Assembly (NCBI GenBank): GCA_040221975.1 | Contig: JAVJWR010000029.1 | Span: 62,001 to 126,000, forward strand | Direction of reading: 5' to 3' | Length of the DNA: 64,000 nt | DNA from: Haliea sp040221975 | Lineage (GTDB): Bacteria > Pseudomonadota > Gammaproteobacteria > Pseudomonadales > Halieaceae | In this document: positions 8,402 to 16,644 of the stretch, one piece after another | Numbering within the stretch: position 1 is the stretch's first letter | Layout: each line of letters opens with the position of its first letter | Translations under genes and position numbers: made by a program | Notes under the pieces: model-generated | The model's input: only the letters and a program-made list of their open reading frames with translations | Told to the model about the DNA's origin: nothing | Databases searched by the model: none

Positions 8402-9655
8402 TCAACTGTGCTCCGCGCGTATCGGGAACTGTTCAAAATAGAAGCTGAAACGTTCCCGCAGCGCCGCCGGATCGACCCCGAAGTCGCCCTTCAGGTCGTA
8501 GACCATCTTGCCCTCCTTGCCGCGGGGGTGCGCGTCGACGAAAGCCTGCATCTGCGCCCGGGTAGTTGCCGTCAGTTCGACGCCCGCAGTCGCGTAGATC
8601 AGTTCCACCGTGGCCATGTCGTCCGCCATGAATTCGTGGAACAGTATGTCGATGCTCTGTTGTGCCGGAAAACACTGCCGGTCGCGTACGCAGGCGCGCA
8701 GCAGGTGCTCCACGCGATCACTCCAGTACTCGACAATGGCCCGGGTATCAATGCGCTTGCGGCTCATGCGGTAGCCATAGGCGAGCATGGTCACCGCGGA
8801 CTGGATGACCGCCACCGGGTCGCGGTGGGTGATGACACAGGTGGCATCCGGGAACACGGTCCGCAGTACCGGCAACTGCTCCAGGTGCTGCGGGCACTTC
8901 AGCACCCAGCGGTCCGGCCCCCGACTCCACTGCAGCAGTTTGAGAACATCGCGCATGTACTGGTAGTGGGGTGTCTGGTCGTGCTGGTAGTAGTGGTCGC
9001 GCCAGCGCGGGCTGGGGGCGAGCCACTCGAAGTTGTAGGACGCAAAGTCCGGTCCCATCAGTTCCAGCTCTTCGTGGATGTGATCCGGATGCATCGGGTG
9101 CATCGCCGCCAGCAGCGGAGTGACCTGCTGCATGCCCTGCCACGCTTCCTCGCAGCGCCGGTAGCGCGGATCCACGCCATCGGGCGCCAGCGTTTCGCCG
9201 GGCAGGGGCACCGGCTCGTAGGATTCCCACAGCGGCAGGGACCGGAACCGGGTGTCGGCGGCCAGCAGATTGAGCAGATGGGTAGTACCGGAGCGCGGCA
9301 GGCCGGCGACGATAAGGGGTTGGCGGATTTCCTGCTCGAGAATGCCGGGATGCCGCTGCCACTGGTCCTGAATCAACAGGCGGTTGCTGGCATAGCGGAC
9401 CAGGTAGCCAAACAGGTTCGCTCGCTGACTGCCGGTCATGTCCGGGTCATTCCCCCACTCGCCCAACAGCAGTCGCAGACGTTCACGAAAGTCTTCCGGG
9501 CCGAAATCCGTCAGCCCGGTGCGCTGGCGGGCGGCGGCCAGCACTGCCGCCTCGCTGAAATCGATCTGCTGCTGTTCCCCGTAGGCCATTGCGGCACGCT
9601 GGACATCTGTCAGCCGGGGATGGGCGAGGTCGTCAATACGGATGGCGTTGGACAT
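8402..9655 (-). CDS. sulfotransferase family protein (Sulfotransfer_3 type)
   Basis: A 417-residue protein. An N-terminal helical part (~1-110) is followed by the 5'-phosphosulfate loop LPRSGTT at 119-125 and the 3'-phosphate motif CVITHRDP near residue 280. These motifs define PAPS-dependent sulfotransferases, which transfer a sulfate to a hydroxyl group of a small molecule or glycan. It is the first gene of a five-gene operon and is divergent from an LLM flavin enzyme across a region with a 14-base perfect palindrome. The region holds a second paralogue at 15397. No sulfate activation genes are nearby. Confidence 0.85.
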   Translation of the reverse strand: MSNAIRIDDLAHPRLTDVQRAAMAYGEQQQIDFSEAAVLAAARQRTGLTDFGPEDFRERLRLLLGEWGNDPDMTGSQRANLFGYLVRYASNRLLIQDQWQRHPGILEQEIRQPLIVAGLPRSGTTHLLNLLAADTRFRSLPLWESYEPVPLPGETLAPDGVDPRYRRCEEAWQGMQQVTPLLAAMHPMHPDHIHEELELMGPDFASYNFEWLAPSPRWRDHYYQHDQTPHYQYMRDVLKLLQWSRGPDRWVLKCPQHLEQLPVLRTVFPDATCVITHRDPVAVIQSAVTMLAYGYRMSRKRIDTRAIVEYWSDRVEHLLRACVRDRQCFPAQQSIDILFHEFMADDMATVELIYATAGVELTATTRAQMQAFVDAHPRGKEGKMVYDLKGDFGVDPAALRERFSFYFEQFPIRAEHS

Positions 9656-9697
9656 GGGCTGCTTCAGTTCAAGTTATTGATTTCGAGCCTGCAGTTC

Positions 9698-9711
9698 CTG
9701 TCCGCGGACAG
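9698..9711. promoter_or_regulatory. 14-base perfect palindrome in a divergent promoter region
   Basis: The sequence CTGTCCGCGGACAG is its own reverse complement. It lies between the sulfotransferase operon (start 9655, minus) and the LLM enzyme (start 9829, plus). Size, symmetry and position fit an operator for a dimeric regulator such as a TetR-family protein, but no regulator gene is present nearby. It could instead be a chance G+C-rich palindrome. Confidence 0.4.
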
Positions 9712-9828
9712 TGTGCAACTGGCATTGCGCTGCAGCTTGCAGTGTAATGCAAGCGTTGAACAGATGGCAGGCTATTGCAAAGCACCCGGCCCGCGAAAGT
9801 TCCCGGCACGATTCAAGGAGTTGAACTG

Positions 9829-10698
9829 ATGAAATTCTGGCAATCCCTGGCCTGGTGCGAGCCAGAGCAACTGGTAGCGGTAGCGCAATTCGCCGAGGAG
9901 CTGGGTTTCGAAGGCGTTCTGAATGCCGACCATGCGGTATTTCCCGAGACCGTCAACGCACCTTATCCCTATTCCGGGGACGGCAAACCGCCGATGACCG
10001 CGGATTCACCTTACCCGGATTGCTGGGTCAGCATCGCCTTCATGGCGGCCGCGACGACCCGGCTGCGCCTGTCGACATCGGTGTATGTGCTGCCGCTGCG
10101 TAATCCGTTTGAGGTCGCCAAGGCGGCCGGTTCACTGGCGATCTTCAGTGACAACCGCTTTGCGCTGGGCATTGGCGCGGGCTGGATGAAGGACGAGTTC
10201 GATATTTACGGCGTGGAATTCAGCGGCCGTGGCAAGCGCATGGACGAGATGATCGCGGTGCTGCGCAAACTGTGGCAAGGCGGCATGGTTGAGCACCAGG
10301 GGCCGCACTACACCTTTCCCCGCCTGTGCATCGAGCCGGCGCCATCGCGGCAGCTACCGATCTATGTGGGTGGCGCCAACGACGCAGCGCTCAGGCGCGC
10401 CGCGTTTCGCGGTGAGGGCTGGCTGGGTGCGGGCAACGCGCCGGACGAGGTGCCCGCCATCATGGCCAGGCTGCAGCAGTATCGCCGCGAGGCGGGGCGT
10501 GAGTCAGAGCCTTTCGAGACCATCGTTGGTCTTACCACCAGTCCCGACCTGGATACCTTCAAGCGGCTGCGCGAGCAGGGCATGACCGCCGGCGTCAATC
10601 TGCCTTTCTCCTTTGCCCTCGGTACTCGCTCCTCACTGGATGCCAAGAAGCGGTTCATGGAAAGCTTTGCCGCGAAGTTTGTGCAGCCGCTGGGTTGA
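9829..10698 (+). CDS. LLM class (F420/FMN-type) oxidoreductase
   Basis: A 289-residue luciferase-like monooxygenase-fold protein. It contains STSVYVLPLRNPFEVAK, the GIGAGWMKDEFD motif and IYVGGANDAALRRAA, as in the TIGR03619 subfamily, whose members often use F420 or FMN. The start at 9829 has AAGGAG 8 bases upstream; the open frame back to 9775 is not needed. It would catalyse a flavin-dependent oxidation or reduction of a hydrophobic substrate. Cofactor choice cannot be decided here. It converges on the EthD-type gene at 10740. A second LLM gene lies at 14401. Confidence 0.85.
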   Translation: MKFWQSLAWCEPEQLVAVAQFAEELGFEGVLNADHAVFPETVNAPYPYSGDGKPPMTADSPYPDCWVSIAFMAAATTRLRLSTSVYVLPLRNPFEVAKAAGSLAIFSDNRFALGIGAGWMKDEFDIYGVEFSGRGKRMDEMIAVLRKLWQGGMVEHQGPHYTFPRLCIEPAPSRQLPIYVGGANDAALRRAAFRGEGWLGAGNAPDEVPAIMARLQQYRREAGRESEPFETIVGLTTSPDLDTFKRLREQGMTAGVNLPFSFALGTRSSLDAKKRFMESFAAKFVQPLG

Positions 10699-10739
10699 GA
10701 AGTCAGGCTGGCCCAAGCATCCGGCAGCGGCGTTCCTTG

Positions 10740-11402
10740 CTAGAAAGTGTCGGGGTCGTACAGTTCCTGCAGCAATTCCGGCGTGCTTTCGCAGACTTCG
10801 GTCAGCACGTCGGCCCGCATCTCGACCGCCGCCGGCGGCGTCAGCCCGCTCAGTGCACTGCCGCTTTCCGGCAACCAGAGGCTCAGTACCGCGTCGCAGG
10901 GAAACCGGCCCTCGCCCTCCGGCGCGAAGGACTGGGCGTAGTCGACAGTGACACGGAGCAGACGGTCGTGAGCAGCCGCCAGTTCCTCGCCCCAGCTGTT
11001 CACGGCGTCACGAAATGCGGTGGCATCTCCGCTGCCGCTCAGCATCAGCATTTGCCGCCGTGTTCCCGTCGGGGCAATATCACGCGGGCTGCCCGAGAGC
11101 AGTATTTCCTCGGCGCCCGCGGGACGAATCAGGCTCTGGTCCATGAACCGGCGCTCATCCTCGTCCAGAATCTCGCGCACGCGACCACTGTGCACGCCGG
11201 CGATATCCACCCCTTCGTCGAAGAAAAATTCGGTGATGACATCAAAATCCACCTCGGGGGCGGATGCCAGCACGTGGTTGCGCACATATTTGCTGAACGG
11301 AAAATAGCGACTGCCCAGTCGCGAATGGCCGGTTTCATAGTAGTCGCGGAAAGCCTGTCGGGTCGAGTCGGGGCGGCGAGAGAGCAGGCAGACAGATTTC
11401 AT
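10740..11402 (-). CDS. EthD-type alpha/beta barrel protein, double length
   Basis: A 220-residue protein whose first half carries an EthD-like pattern: KSVCLLSRRPDSTRQAF, YYETGHSRLG, DFDVITEFFF and EDERRFMDQS. Residues ~110-220 look like a second, more diverged barrel with an MLMLSGSGDATAF strand. It therefore resembles a fused tandem EthD protein. The start at 11402 follows AAGGAATC by 4 bases. It is divergent from the pterin dehydratase at 11553. It is related to the EthD protein at 7983 and probably acts on a related compound. Precise reaction unknown. Confidence 0.75.
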   Translation of the reverse strand: MKSVCLLSRRPDSTRQAFRDYYETGHSRLGSRYFPFSKYVRNHVLASAPEVDFDVITEFFFDEGVDIAGVHSGRVREILDEDERRFMDQSLIRPAGAEEILLSGSPRDIAPTGTRRQMLMLSGSGDATAFRDAVNSWGEELAAAHDRLLRVTVDYAQSFAPEGEGRFPCDAVLSLWLPESGSALSGLTPPAAVEMRADVLTEVCESTPELLQELYDPDTF

Positions 11403-11552
11403 GGCGATTCCTTATATTCTGGCGCGGTTTGCGAAGTGGCAACTTTTTACTTCCGGGTGCGCAGCGTTTATTGTGCCATTGGCTGGAGTCCGGCGCAGCT
11501 TTTCTGGACCGGAAACAGCTTGTCAATGTGACCATTCATGGGAGAGACAAGT

Positions 11553-11855
11553 ATGCCACTGACAGCCATGACCAGTGCGGAGGTTCGCGAGCGCCTTGGA
11601 GAGCTGCCCGGCTGGGAACTGCGGGCCGACAAGCTGGCGCGCGAGTTCCGTTTTCCGGATTTCAACGCCGCTTTTGCCTTCATGACCCGCTGCGCCCTGC
11701 GGGCAGAGCAACTGGACCATCATCCCGAGTGGTGCAATGTCTACAACCGTGTCAAGGTGGAGCTGACCACTCACGACGCGGGTGGCATCACTGACCGGGA
11801 CTTTATGCTCGCGGCGGCGATGCAGGACTACGCAGCTGTCAGTGCGGGCAGTTAG
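11553..11855 (+). CDS. phhB: 4a-hydroxytetrahydrobiopterin dehydratase
   Basis: A 100-residue pterin-4a-carbinolamine dehydratase. The family signature is clear: H56-H57-P58, then a Tyr at 64, H74 and D75, matching the conserved catalytic histidines. The enzyme recycles the pterin cofactor of aromatic amino acid hydroxylases and can act as a transcription cofactor in animals. The start at 11553 was chosen because GGGAGAG is 6 bases upstream; 11538 is less likely. No phenylalanine hydroxylase gene is adjacent, which is unusual, since phhA and phhB are often neighbours. The symbol reflects family, not locus. Confidence 0.88.
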   Translation: MPLTAMTSAEVRERLGELPGWELRADKLAREFRFPDFNAAFAFMTRCALRAEQLDHHPEWCNVYNRVKVELTTHDAGGITDRDFMLAAAMQDYAAVSAGS

Positions 11856-11877
11856 CTTTTGCTGAATACTGCTGTCG

Positions 11878-13467
11878 TCAGTTGTCGCCGCGCTGGCTCG
11901 TCGCTGTCGCGAAGGTGTCAGCGAAGGCTTCTCGCAGATTGCGCTTGAGGATCTTGCCTGAGGGATTGCGTGGCAGGTTGTCGACCACCAGCACGGCCTT
12001 GGGCACCTTGAAGCCGCCCAGCTGCGCCGCACAGTATTCCATGACGGAGTCAGGATTTACCTCACAGCCGTCCCTGGCGACTATCACCGCAGTCATGGCC
12101 TCCATCCAGCGCGGGTGGGGCAGGCCGATAACCGCTACCTCCGACACTTCCGGGAGCTGGTAGATCACTTCTTCCACTTCGCGGCTGGAAACGTTTTCAC
12201 CGCCGGTCTTGATCATGTCCTTTTTGCGATCAACGATGGTCAGATAGCCTTCACTATCCATGACCCCGAGGTCGCCGCTGTGGAACCAGCCGCCCTCAAA
12301 AGCGGCTGCTGTGCGCTCCGGGTCGCGATAATATTCGGTGAGCAGTTGGGGGGAGCGGTGCACGACTTCACCGATCTCGCCCACGGCTACCTCGCGGCCC
12401 TCGTCGTCGACCACCCGGGTCTCCGTATTCAGCGCCGGGCGGCCCGCGGATCCAGCCTTGCGCAGCTGATCGGCGGGCTTGAGGATGGTGGCCATGGGCG
12501 CCATCTCGGTCTGCCCGTACAGGTTCCAGAGGCGGATATCGGGCAGACGGCTGTGAATCTCTTTCATGACCTCGACCGGCATGATGGAGGCGCCGTAGTA
12601 GCCCTTGCTCAGGGCGCTGAGGTCGAACTGGTCAAAGTGTTCACTGCGCAGCAGCGAGATCCACACCGTGGGCGGGGCGAAGAATGAACTCACCTGCTCG
12701 TCCGCCAGCAGGCGCAGCAGGTTGGCCGGTGTGTTGTCATCGGTGATGATGTTGCGGCCGCCGGCCTTGATCGCAGGCCCGAGGAAACAATCGAGCTGGG
12801 CGCAGTGGAACAGGGGCAGGGCGTGCAGGGTGGTGTCCTCTTCGGCGATCTCCGCGTCGATCAGGCAGGCGCTGTATTGCCAGAGGATGGCGGCGTGGCT
12901 CAGAACCGCACCCTTGGGAGCCGATTCGGTGCCGCTGGTGTAGATGATCTGTGCGGGGGCATTGGCATCAATGCCGGGATTGTCGGTGTAGTGGCCGCCG
13001 CTGCACAGATCGCCGAACGGAATCATGCCCGCAGGGGTGTCGCTGGCATTTCCGCCTGCCAGCCAAACCAGTTGCTCGATGTCCGGACATTCTGCTGCGG
13101 CCGCCACTGCCTTGTCACCTTCGGTTGCACCGACGCACAGCAGGCGAGCACCGGAGTGTCCGAGAATGTAGGCAGTCTCGCGCACATTGAGCATGAAGTT
13201 GACCGGCACCAGAATGGCACCGACGGCGGCGACAGCGTAACGCACCGCGGCGAAGTCGATGGAGTTGCGGGAGAGAATGGCCACCCGGTCCCCGGGTTGT
13301 ATTCCCATGTGCGCAAGGCTGCCGGCAACGCTCAGACACAGGTCCCGGAATTCGCGATAGCTCAGGTCGCGTGCACCCTGGCGCAGAGCGAGTTTCTCGG
13401 GGTGGCGGCGGGCGCTGCGGTGGAGCGTGTCAAAAAGAGTCTGACGCGACAGGGTGTGCGTGTTCAT
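11878..13467 (-). CDS. AMP-dependent acyl-CoA synthetase/ligase
   Basis: A 529-residue adenylate-forming ligase. It carries the ATP loop YTSGTESAPKGAV, then LYGQTEM, GWFHSGDLG, the hinge DRKKDMIKTGGENV and a terminal catalytic lysine in GKILKRNL. It would activate a carboxylic acid (fatty, aromatic or side-chain acid) to its CoA thioester. The start at 13467 was chosen because family members begin there; the open frame to 13614 would add 49 residues without homology. It sits alone on this strand between the pterin dehydratase and an SDR and is the natural entry step for degradation of an acid made by the nearby dehydrogenases. Confidence 0.9.
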   Translation of the reverse strand: MNTHTLSRQTLFDTLHRSARRHPEKLALRQGARDLSYREFRDLCLSVAGSLAHMGIQPGDRVAILSRNSIDFAAVRYAVAAVGAILVPVNFMLNVRETAYILGHSGARLLCVGATEGDKAVAAAAECPDIEQLVWLAGGNASDTPAGMIPFGDLCSGGHYTDNPGIDANAPAQIIYTSGTESAPKGAVLSHAAILWQYSACLIDAEIAEEDTTLHALPLFHCAQLDCFLGPAIKAGGRNIITDDNTPANLLRLLADEQVSSFFAPPTVWISLLRSEHFDQFDLSALSKGYYGASIMPVEVMKEIHSRLPDIRLWNLYGQTEMAPMATILKPADQLRKAGSAGRPALNTETRVVDDEGREVAVGEIGEVVHRSPQLLTEYYRDPERTAAAFEGGWFHSGDLGVMDSEGYLTIVDRKKDMIKTGGENVSSREVEEVIYQLPEVSEVAVIGLPHPRWMEAMTAVIVARDGCEVNPDSVMEYCAAQLGGFKVPKAVLVVDNLPRNPSGKILKRNLREAFADTFATATSQRGDN

Positions 13468-13623
13468 TCGTGGTGTGCCCCGCGGCGTTGTGAAACCAGC
13501 GCATGAGTTTAGCAGGCAGCTGGCGGCATGCACCATAGCGACGGATTGAATCGGGAGCCTGTTGCGGCAGGCAGTGGAGAGAGCGGTAGCGGCAGTCGAA
13601 CCCGGACAGGACAAGCTCCGCTG

Positions 13624-14385
13624 TCAGAGCACCATATAGCCGCCGTCGCTGACCAGTGTATGGCCTGTGGTATAGCTCGACAGGTCACTCGCCAGATACA
13701 GTACCGGGCCGATGATCTCGTCTGTCTCCGCCACCCGCTTCTGCAGACTGGCGTTGATGGCGCCCTCCAGGTAGCCGGGAATAGTGGCTGCGCTGTCAAA
13801 CAGGTCGGAGTGGTAACTGCCAGGTGCCAGGCTGTTGACGCGAATGCCCTTGTCGGCCCATTCGGCTGCCATGACTTTGGTCAGGGCATCCAGTGCGGCC
13901 TTGGTGGCGGCGTAGAACCCCGTCAGCGCCGAAGGCTTGAGTCCGCCCACGGAGATGACATTGATGACCGAGCCACCGCCGTGTTCCGCCATTCGTGGCG
14001 CCATCCGTGAGGCCAGGTACCAGGGGCCCTTGGTGTTGACGTCGAACAGTTTCTGGAACAGATCCACCTCCAGTTCGGACAGTTCCCCGATCACTGGATT
14101 CATGCCGGCGTTGTTGATCAGTATGTCGACATGGCCGAAAGTGTCGTAAGCATTGTTGATGACTGCGTCCAGATCATCGGTGCGCCCCATATGGGCAGAG
14201 AGCGCCAGTGCCTTGCGACCCTTGCCGCGGATCTCCTGCGCCACCGCCTCGCAACTTTCCAGCCGGCGGCTGACGACAATGACGTCGGCGCCGGCGTCCG
14301 CAAGCCCCAGGCTCATGGCCTTGCCCAGCCCGCGGCTGCCGCCAGTGACCAGTGCCACTTTTCCTGTCAGATCAATTGTGTGCAT
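13624..14385 (-). CDS. SDR family oxidoreductase
   Basis: A 253-residue classical SDR with TGGSRGLG, INNAGMN, catalytic serine in VISVGG and the YAATK pair. The C-terminus ends VSDGGYMVL. The start at 14385 follows AAGGATAA, and the LLM gene upstream ends 15 bases before, so it belongs to the run of five minus-strand genes 18685-13624. Expected to interconvert an alcohol and ketone with NAD(P). Catalytic residues are intact. Substrate unknown. Confidence 0.9.
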   Translation of the reverse strand: MHTIDLTGKVALVTGGSRGLGKAMSLGLADAGADVIVVSRRLESCEAVAQEIRGKGRKALALSAHMGRTDDLDAVINNAYDTFGHVDILINNAGMNPVIGELSELEVDLFQKLFDVNTKGPWYLASRMAPRMAEHGGGSVINVISVGGLKPSALTGFYAATKAALDALTKVMAAEWADKGIRVNSLAPGSYHSDLFDSAATIPGYLEGAINASLQKRVAETDEIIGPVLYLASDLSSYTTGHTLVSDGGYMVL

Positions 14386-14400
14386 GACCAGTTATCCTTG

Positions 14401-15390
14401 TTATAGCGGGTTGATCGCCACCTTCGGTGCCACCTTGTCGAAAAAATTGCGCAGGGTGCGCCAGCTGGTGTCCGGGTCCAGCCCGCCCACCAATGGGTGC
14501 AGGACATAGGCGTCGTTCGGTGCCAGTGATGGCGCCTTTTCCAGTACAGTTTCCGGGCGCACCACCTGGTAGGTGCCCAGGGCCTTGAGTGCGTCTGCAT
14601 CCATCGCACTGCTGAACAGCATGTCCAGGTCGGTGCTGCTCTGCCAGCGGGCATAGCAGTTGGTTTCATACAGGGCGCAGGGCGCCAGGCGCCGCCAGTC
14701 CTGTTCCGGGGTCTCGGAGACGTAGAGAAATGAGTGCGCCATCTCCGCCTGGAAACGCGGAGTCTTGCCCAGCTTCCCGCACTCGGCCACATAGATTTCA
14801 TTGAGATGCGGCATGCCGGCAATAAAGCCGTCGCCTTCACGGGCGGCGCGGCGTGCCGCCGGTGCCGCGCTGCCCCCCATAAAGATGGGCGGATGCGGAG
14901 TTTGCAGTGGCCGCGGGGTTATGCGCGCGCTGCGCCCGCGGAATTCGAAGGTCTGCCCGCTCCAGGCCTGCTTCAGGGTCTGGACCCCCTCGTCCATCAG
15001 GGCGCCGCGCTGCTTCGGGTCGACGCCGAACATCGCCATCTCCGAGCTGACGTAACCGCCGAGCAGCAGCACCTCGGCGCGGCCGCGACTCAGGTGATCC
15101 AGTACCGCCACATCTTCTGCTACCCGCAGGGGATCGCTGAAGGGCACCAGCACATTCACCTGCAGGCGCACATTGCGGGTAATCCGGGCCGCGGCGGCGG
15201 CGAGCACGCTGGGGCTGGGCAGATAGCCGTCGTCACTGCCGTGGTGCTCGCAGAAGTTGATGGTGACCGGATAACCCTGGGCATCGATCCAGGCGATCTG
15301 CTCCAGGGCCAGGTCGTACATGTCGGCCATGGACAGCTTCGTGGTTTCCGCGGGGGCGCGGCATTCGTACTTGACGCAGACAAAAGCCAT
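14401..15390 (-). CDS. LLM class flavin-dependent oxidoreductase
   Basis: A 329-residue luciferase-like monooxygenase-fold protein. It shows VNVLVPFSDPLRVAEDVAVLDHLSRGR, then LLLGGYVSSEMAMFG, and PIFMGGSAAPAARRAAREGDGF, the usual flavin-binding signature of bacterial LLM enzymes. Family members carry out FMN- or F420-dependent oxygenation or reduction. It differs from the LLM gene at 9829 and is probably not its duplicate. It ends 15 bases before the SDR and starts 6 bases after the second sulfotransferase. It may act on the same compound as these two. Confidence 0.85.
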   Translation of the reverse strand: MAFVCVKYECRAPAETTKLSMADMYDLALEQIAWIDAQGYPVTINFCEHHGSDDGYLPSPSVLAAAAARITRNVRLQVNVLVPFSDPLRVAEDVAVLDHLSRGRAEVLLLGGYVSSEMAMFGVDPKQRGALMDEGVQTLKQAWSGQTFEFRGRSARITPRPLQTPHPPIFMGGSAAPAARRAAREGDGFIAGMPHLNEIYVAECGKLGKTPRFQAEMAHSFLYVSETPEQDWRRLAPCALYETNCYARWQSSTDLDMLFSSAMDADALKALGTYQVVRPETVLEKAPSLAPNDAYVLHPLVGGLDPDTSWRTLRNFFDKVAPKVAINPL

Positions 15391-15396
15391 GGTTTT

Positions 15397-16644
15397 CTAC
15401 ACCTCGTCGGGGACCTGAAAGTAATTCTGGTAGCGCTGGAACAGCAGGCGCTTGCGAGCGTTCTCTTCCCGCTCACCGATGCTGTACTGGTGCCGACCGA
15501 ACTTGCCCTGGGGCTTTTGCTGCAGGTAGTCCTGCATGGCCTTCAGAGTGGCAGGCTCCAGTGTGAGCCCCATCTCCCGATACAGCGCCTGCAGCGCCTC
15601 CAGCGGCTGCTCCACAAGCTGTGCGTAGAGAAAATTGTGTATCTGTGTCCCTGGCACTGCGCCTGTCTGCAGCAGGTCAACGACACCGTTGAGCCGCGCG
15701 GCCCCCGCTTCTGGCGTCATCAGGTTTTCAAAGGCGCCAGCGTCGAAGGGCTGGCTGCTGCGCATCCAGTACAGTGTCCCCAGCAGGTTGGTGACTGAAG
15801 CCTGGGCGACGATGGGGTCGCGGTGGGTGATGACCACCCGGGCATCGGGGAAGGTATCGAACAGCACCGGCAGGTTGCCCAGGTGGGAGGGCGCCTTGAG
15901 CAGCCAGTGCCGGCGCGGGTTACGCCACTGCAGCAGCTTGAGCATGCGCTTGTAGTAGCGGTACGCATAGCCCAGGTCCTGCTGGTAGTACCAGGCATTG
16001 TAGCTGGGAATCTGGTACTGGCCGGGCAGGTTCTCGGTCAGGAAGGTGCAGCTCATGGCGACGATGCACTCGTTGGGGATCTCGGCCCCCATCTCGTGCA
16101 TGGCGGCGTAGGTCGGCACTACCCGGCTCCACTGGGTCACCAGGTGCTGGCAGCGTTCGATGTGGGGGTCACTGTGGTAGCTCGCGGTTTCCGGAGGCGG
16201 ACAGGGAAACATCATTTCCCAGTTGCGCGGCGAGCCGAACTGGCGGTCCTGTGCCAGCAGCTCGAACAGGATGGAGGTGCCGGCGCGGGGCAGGCCGGTG
16301 ACGATGACCGGCTGCTGGATGACCTCGTCGTCGATTTCCGGGTGTTCGGCGTAGGCGGCCTCAATGCCCAGCCGTGCCTCCAGCCAGCGCAGGATATCGG
16401 AGCGGGTCATCAGGCGGCCCAGCAGGTGCAGGTTGGCTTCCTCGTCCAGGGCCTTGAGGAAGATGTGAAAACCTTCCAGCCACTCGTCGCTGCCGAAGTC
16501 GTGGAAGCCGGTGTTGCGCCGCGCCGTGGCCATCAGTTCCCCGGCCTGCAGGGGCACGAGGCTGCGGATGTCCATGTGCCGGCCCTCGTCGATCACCTGC
16601 TGCACCCAGGCGGGTCGCGGTGGTGGTGTCCAGCTGCTGTTCAT
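15397..16644 (-). CDS. sulfotransferase family protein (Sulfotransfer_3 type)
   Basis: A 415-residue PAPS-type sulfotransferase with phosphosulfate loop LPRAGTS at 118-124 and the 3'-phosphate motif VVITHRDP near residue 270. It is a distant paralogue of the protein at 8402, with the same length and motif spacing, so this region carries two members. The start ATG at 16644 overlaps the stop of the upstream SDR by 4 bases, so translation is probably coupled. It probably sulfates a hydroxyl group of a small hydrophobic substrate. Confidence 0.85.
   Translation of the reverse strand: MNSSWTPPPRPAWVQQVIDEGRHMDIRSLVPLQAGELMATARRNTGFHDFGSDEWLEGFHIFLKALDEEANLHLLGRLMTRSDILRWLEARLGIEAAYAEHPEIDDEVIQQPVIVTGLPRAGTSILFELLAQDRQFGSPRNWEMMFPCPPPETASYHSDPHIERCQHLVTQWSRVVPTYAAMHEMGAEIPNECIVAMSCTFLTENLPGQYQIPSYNAWYYQQDLGYAYRYYKRMLKLLQWRNPRRHWLLKAPSHLGNLPVLFDTFPDARVVITHRDPIVAQASVTNLLGTLYWMRSSQPFDAGAFENLMTPEAGAARLNGVVDLLQTGAVPGTQIHNFLYAQLVEQPLEALQALYREMGLTLEPATLKAMQDYLQQKPQGKFGRHQYSIGEREENARKRLLFQRYQNYFQVPDEV

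Noticed and set aside
8408..9829. Plus-strand frame of about 470 residues
   Set aside because: It lies opposite the sulfotransferase with clear PAPS motifs and is a G+C-driven shadow.
14734..15798. Plus-strand frame opposite LLM and sulfotransferase genes
   Set aside because: It spans the boundary of two clear genes on the other strand, which is typical of a shadow.
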